IMG/VR virus record: IMGVR_UViG_3300031963_001056
Span: 1-21,380 of that record
From: a virus
Strand: one strand, 5' to 3'
DNA length: 21,380 bases
The notes under the pieces are model-generated. The model was not told the origin of the DNA. It was given only the letters and a program-made list of their open reading frames with translations, and did not search any database. The translations under genes and the position numbers were made by a program. This document shows positions 21,349 through 21,380 of this stretch, piece after piece. The first letter of the stretch is position 1. Each line of letters begins with the position of its first letter.

Positions 21349-21380
21349 CAGCATCCGGCCCGTTTGGCTACTGTACGCCC

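Noticed and set aside
1-21380. CRISPR array, tRNA, diversity-generating retroelement or IS element
   Set aside because: No regularly spaced repeats, cloverleaf, reverse transcriptase or transposase was seen in reading the window.

Overview
The window is bacteriophage DNA with a high-GC (about 60% by eye), densely packed genome and many ATGA/GTGA/TGATG stop-start overlaps. A T7-type tail-fibre N-terminus next to a run of tail-tube and internal-virion (ejection) proteins points to a short-tailed (podovirus-like) phage. The GC content, gene families and Shine-Dalgarno sequences suggest a pseudomonad-type (Pseudomonadota) host; no host marker is present. No RNA polymerase, DNA polymerase, portal, capsid, tRNA, CRISPR or IS element was seen. 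The head genes presumably lie outside the window, between the terminase at the right edge and the tail-tube fragment at the left edge if the contig is circular or permuted.

Layout, left to right. (1) 1-9847, plus strand, virion genes: the C-terminus of a tail-tubular-A-like protein, a 760-aa tail-tube/stabilisation protein, a 218-aa Ala-rich gp14-like protein, a 583-aa helical protein, a 192-aa protein with a PGDL...LPTTEDVRKFLD signature, a 1006-aa gp16-position protein, a 303-aa tail fibre and a 136-aa accessory protein with an EF-hand/dockerin-like loop. (2) 9879-11812, plus strand, lysis cassette: XhlA-like peptide, C-tail-anchored coiled-coil protein, 23-aa hydrophobic micropeptide, 96-aa two-TM protein, GTA-type 3TM holin and GH108 endolysin.

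(3) 11792-15504, minus strand, a leftward early operon read from a TTGACA promoter at 15561-15590: 128-aa unknown, 40-aa membrane peptide, small serine recombinase, 65-aa tail-anchored protein, 105-aa unknown, YqaJ-type exonuclease and RecT annealing protein. This is an exonuclease/annealase pair like lambda exo/bet or RecE/RecT. Its last gene overlaps the endolysin tail to tail. (4) 15505-15693, a divergent control region with repeated GATAC half-sites and a perfect 7+7 inverted repeat. (5) 15694-17874, plus strand, early-right genes: Arc-type RHH regulator, unknown 100-aa protein, RusA Holliday-junction nuclease, zinc-ribbon protein, DUF7696-like protein and a HTH replication-initiator-like protein with an AT-rich, repeat-bearing stretch that could be an origin.

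(6) 17875-18194, a probably non-coding gap with a 9-bp direct repeat and two tandem hairpins. (7) 18195-21348, plus strand: a mini-SSB-like protein with a DEQIPF tip, small proteins, a likely small terminase subunit, two Cys-rich zinc proteins, two small unknowns and the large terminase. The block 18190-19280 has a strong excess of G over C on the coding strand, unlike the rest of the window.

The replication/recombination genes (initiator, SSB-like, exonuclease, RecT, RusA) fit together as a host-polymerase-dependent replication and concatemer-processing set feeding the terminase. The least explained parts are the five-membrane-protein lysis cassette, the calcium-loop protein after the tail fibre, the RHH/GATAC control region and the SSB-like protein. 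I did not find a clear defence system.
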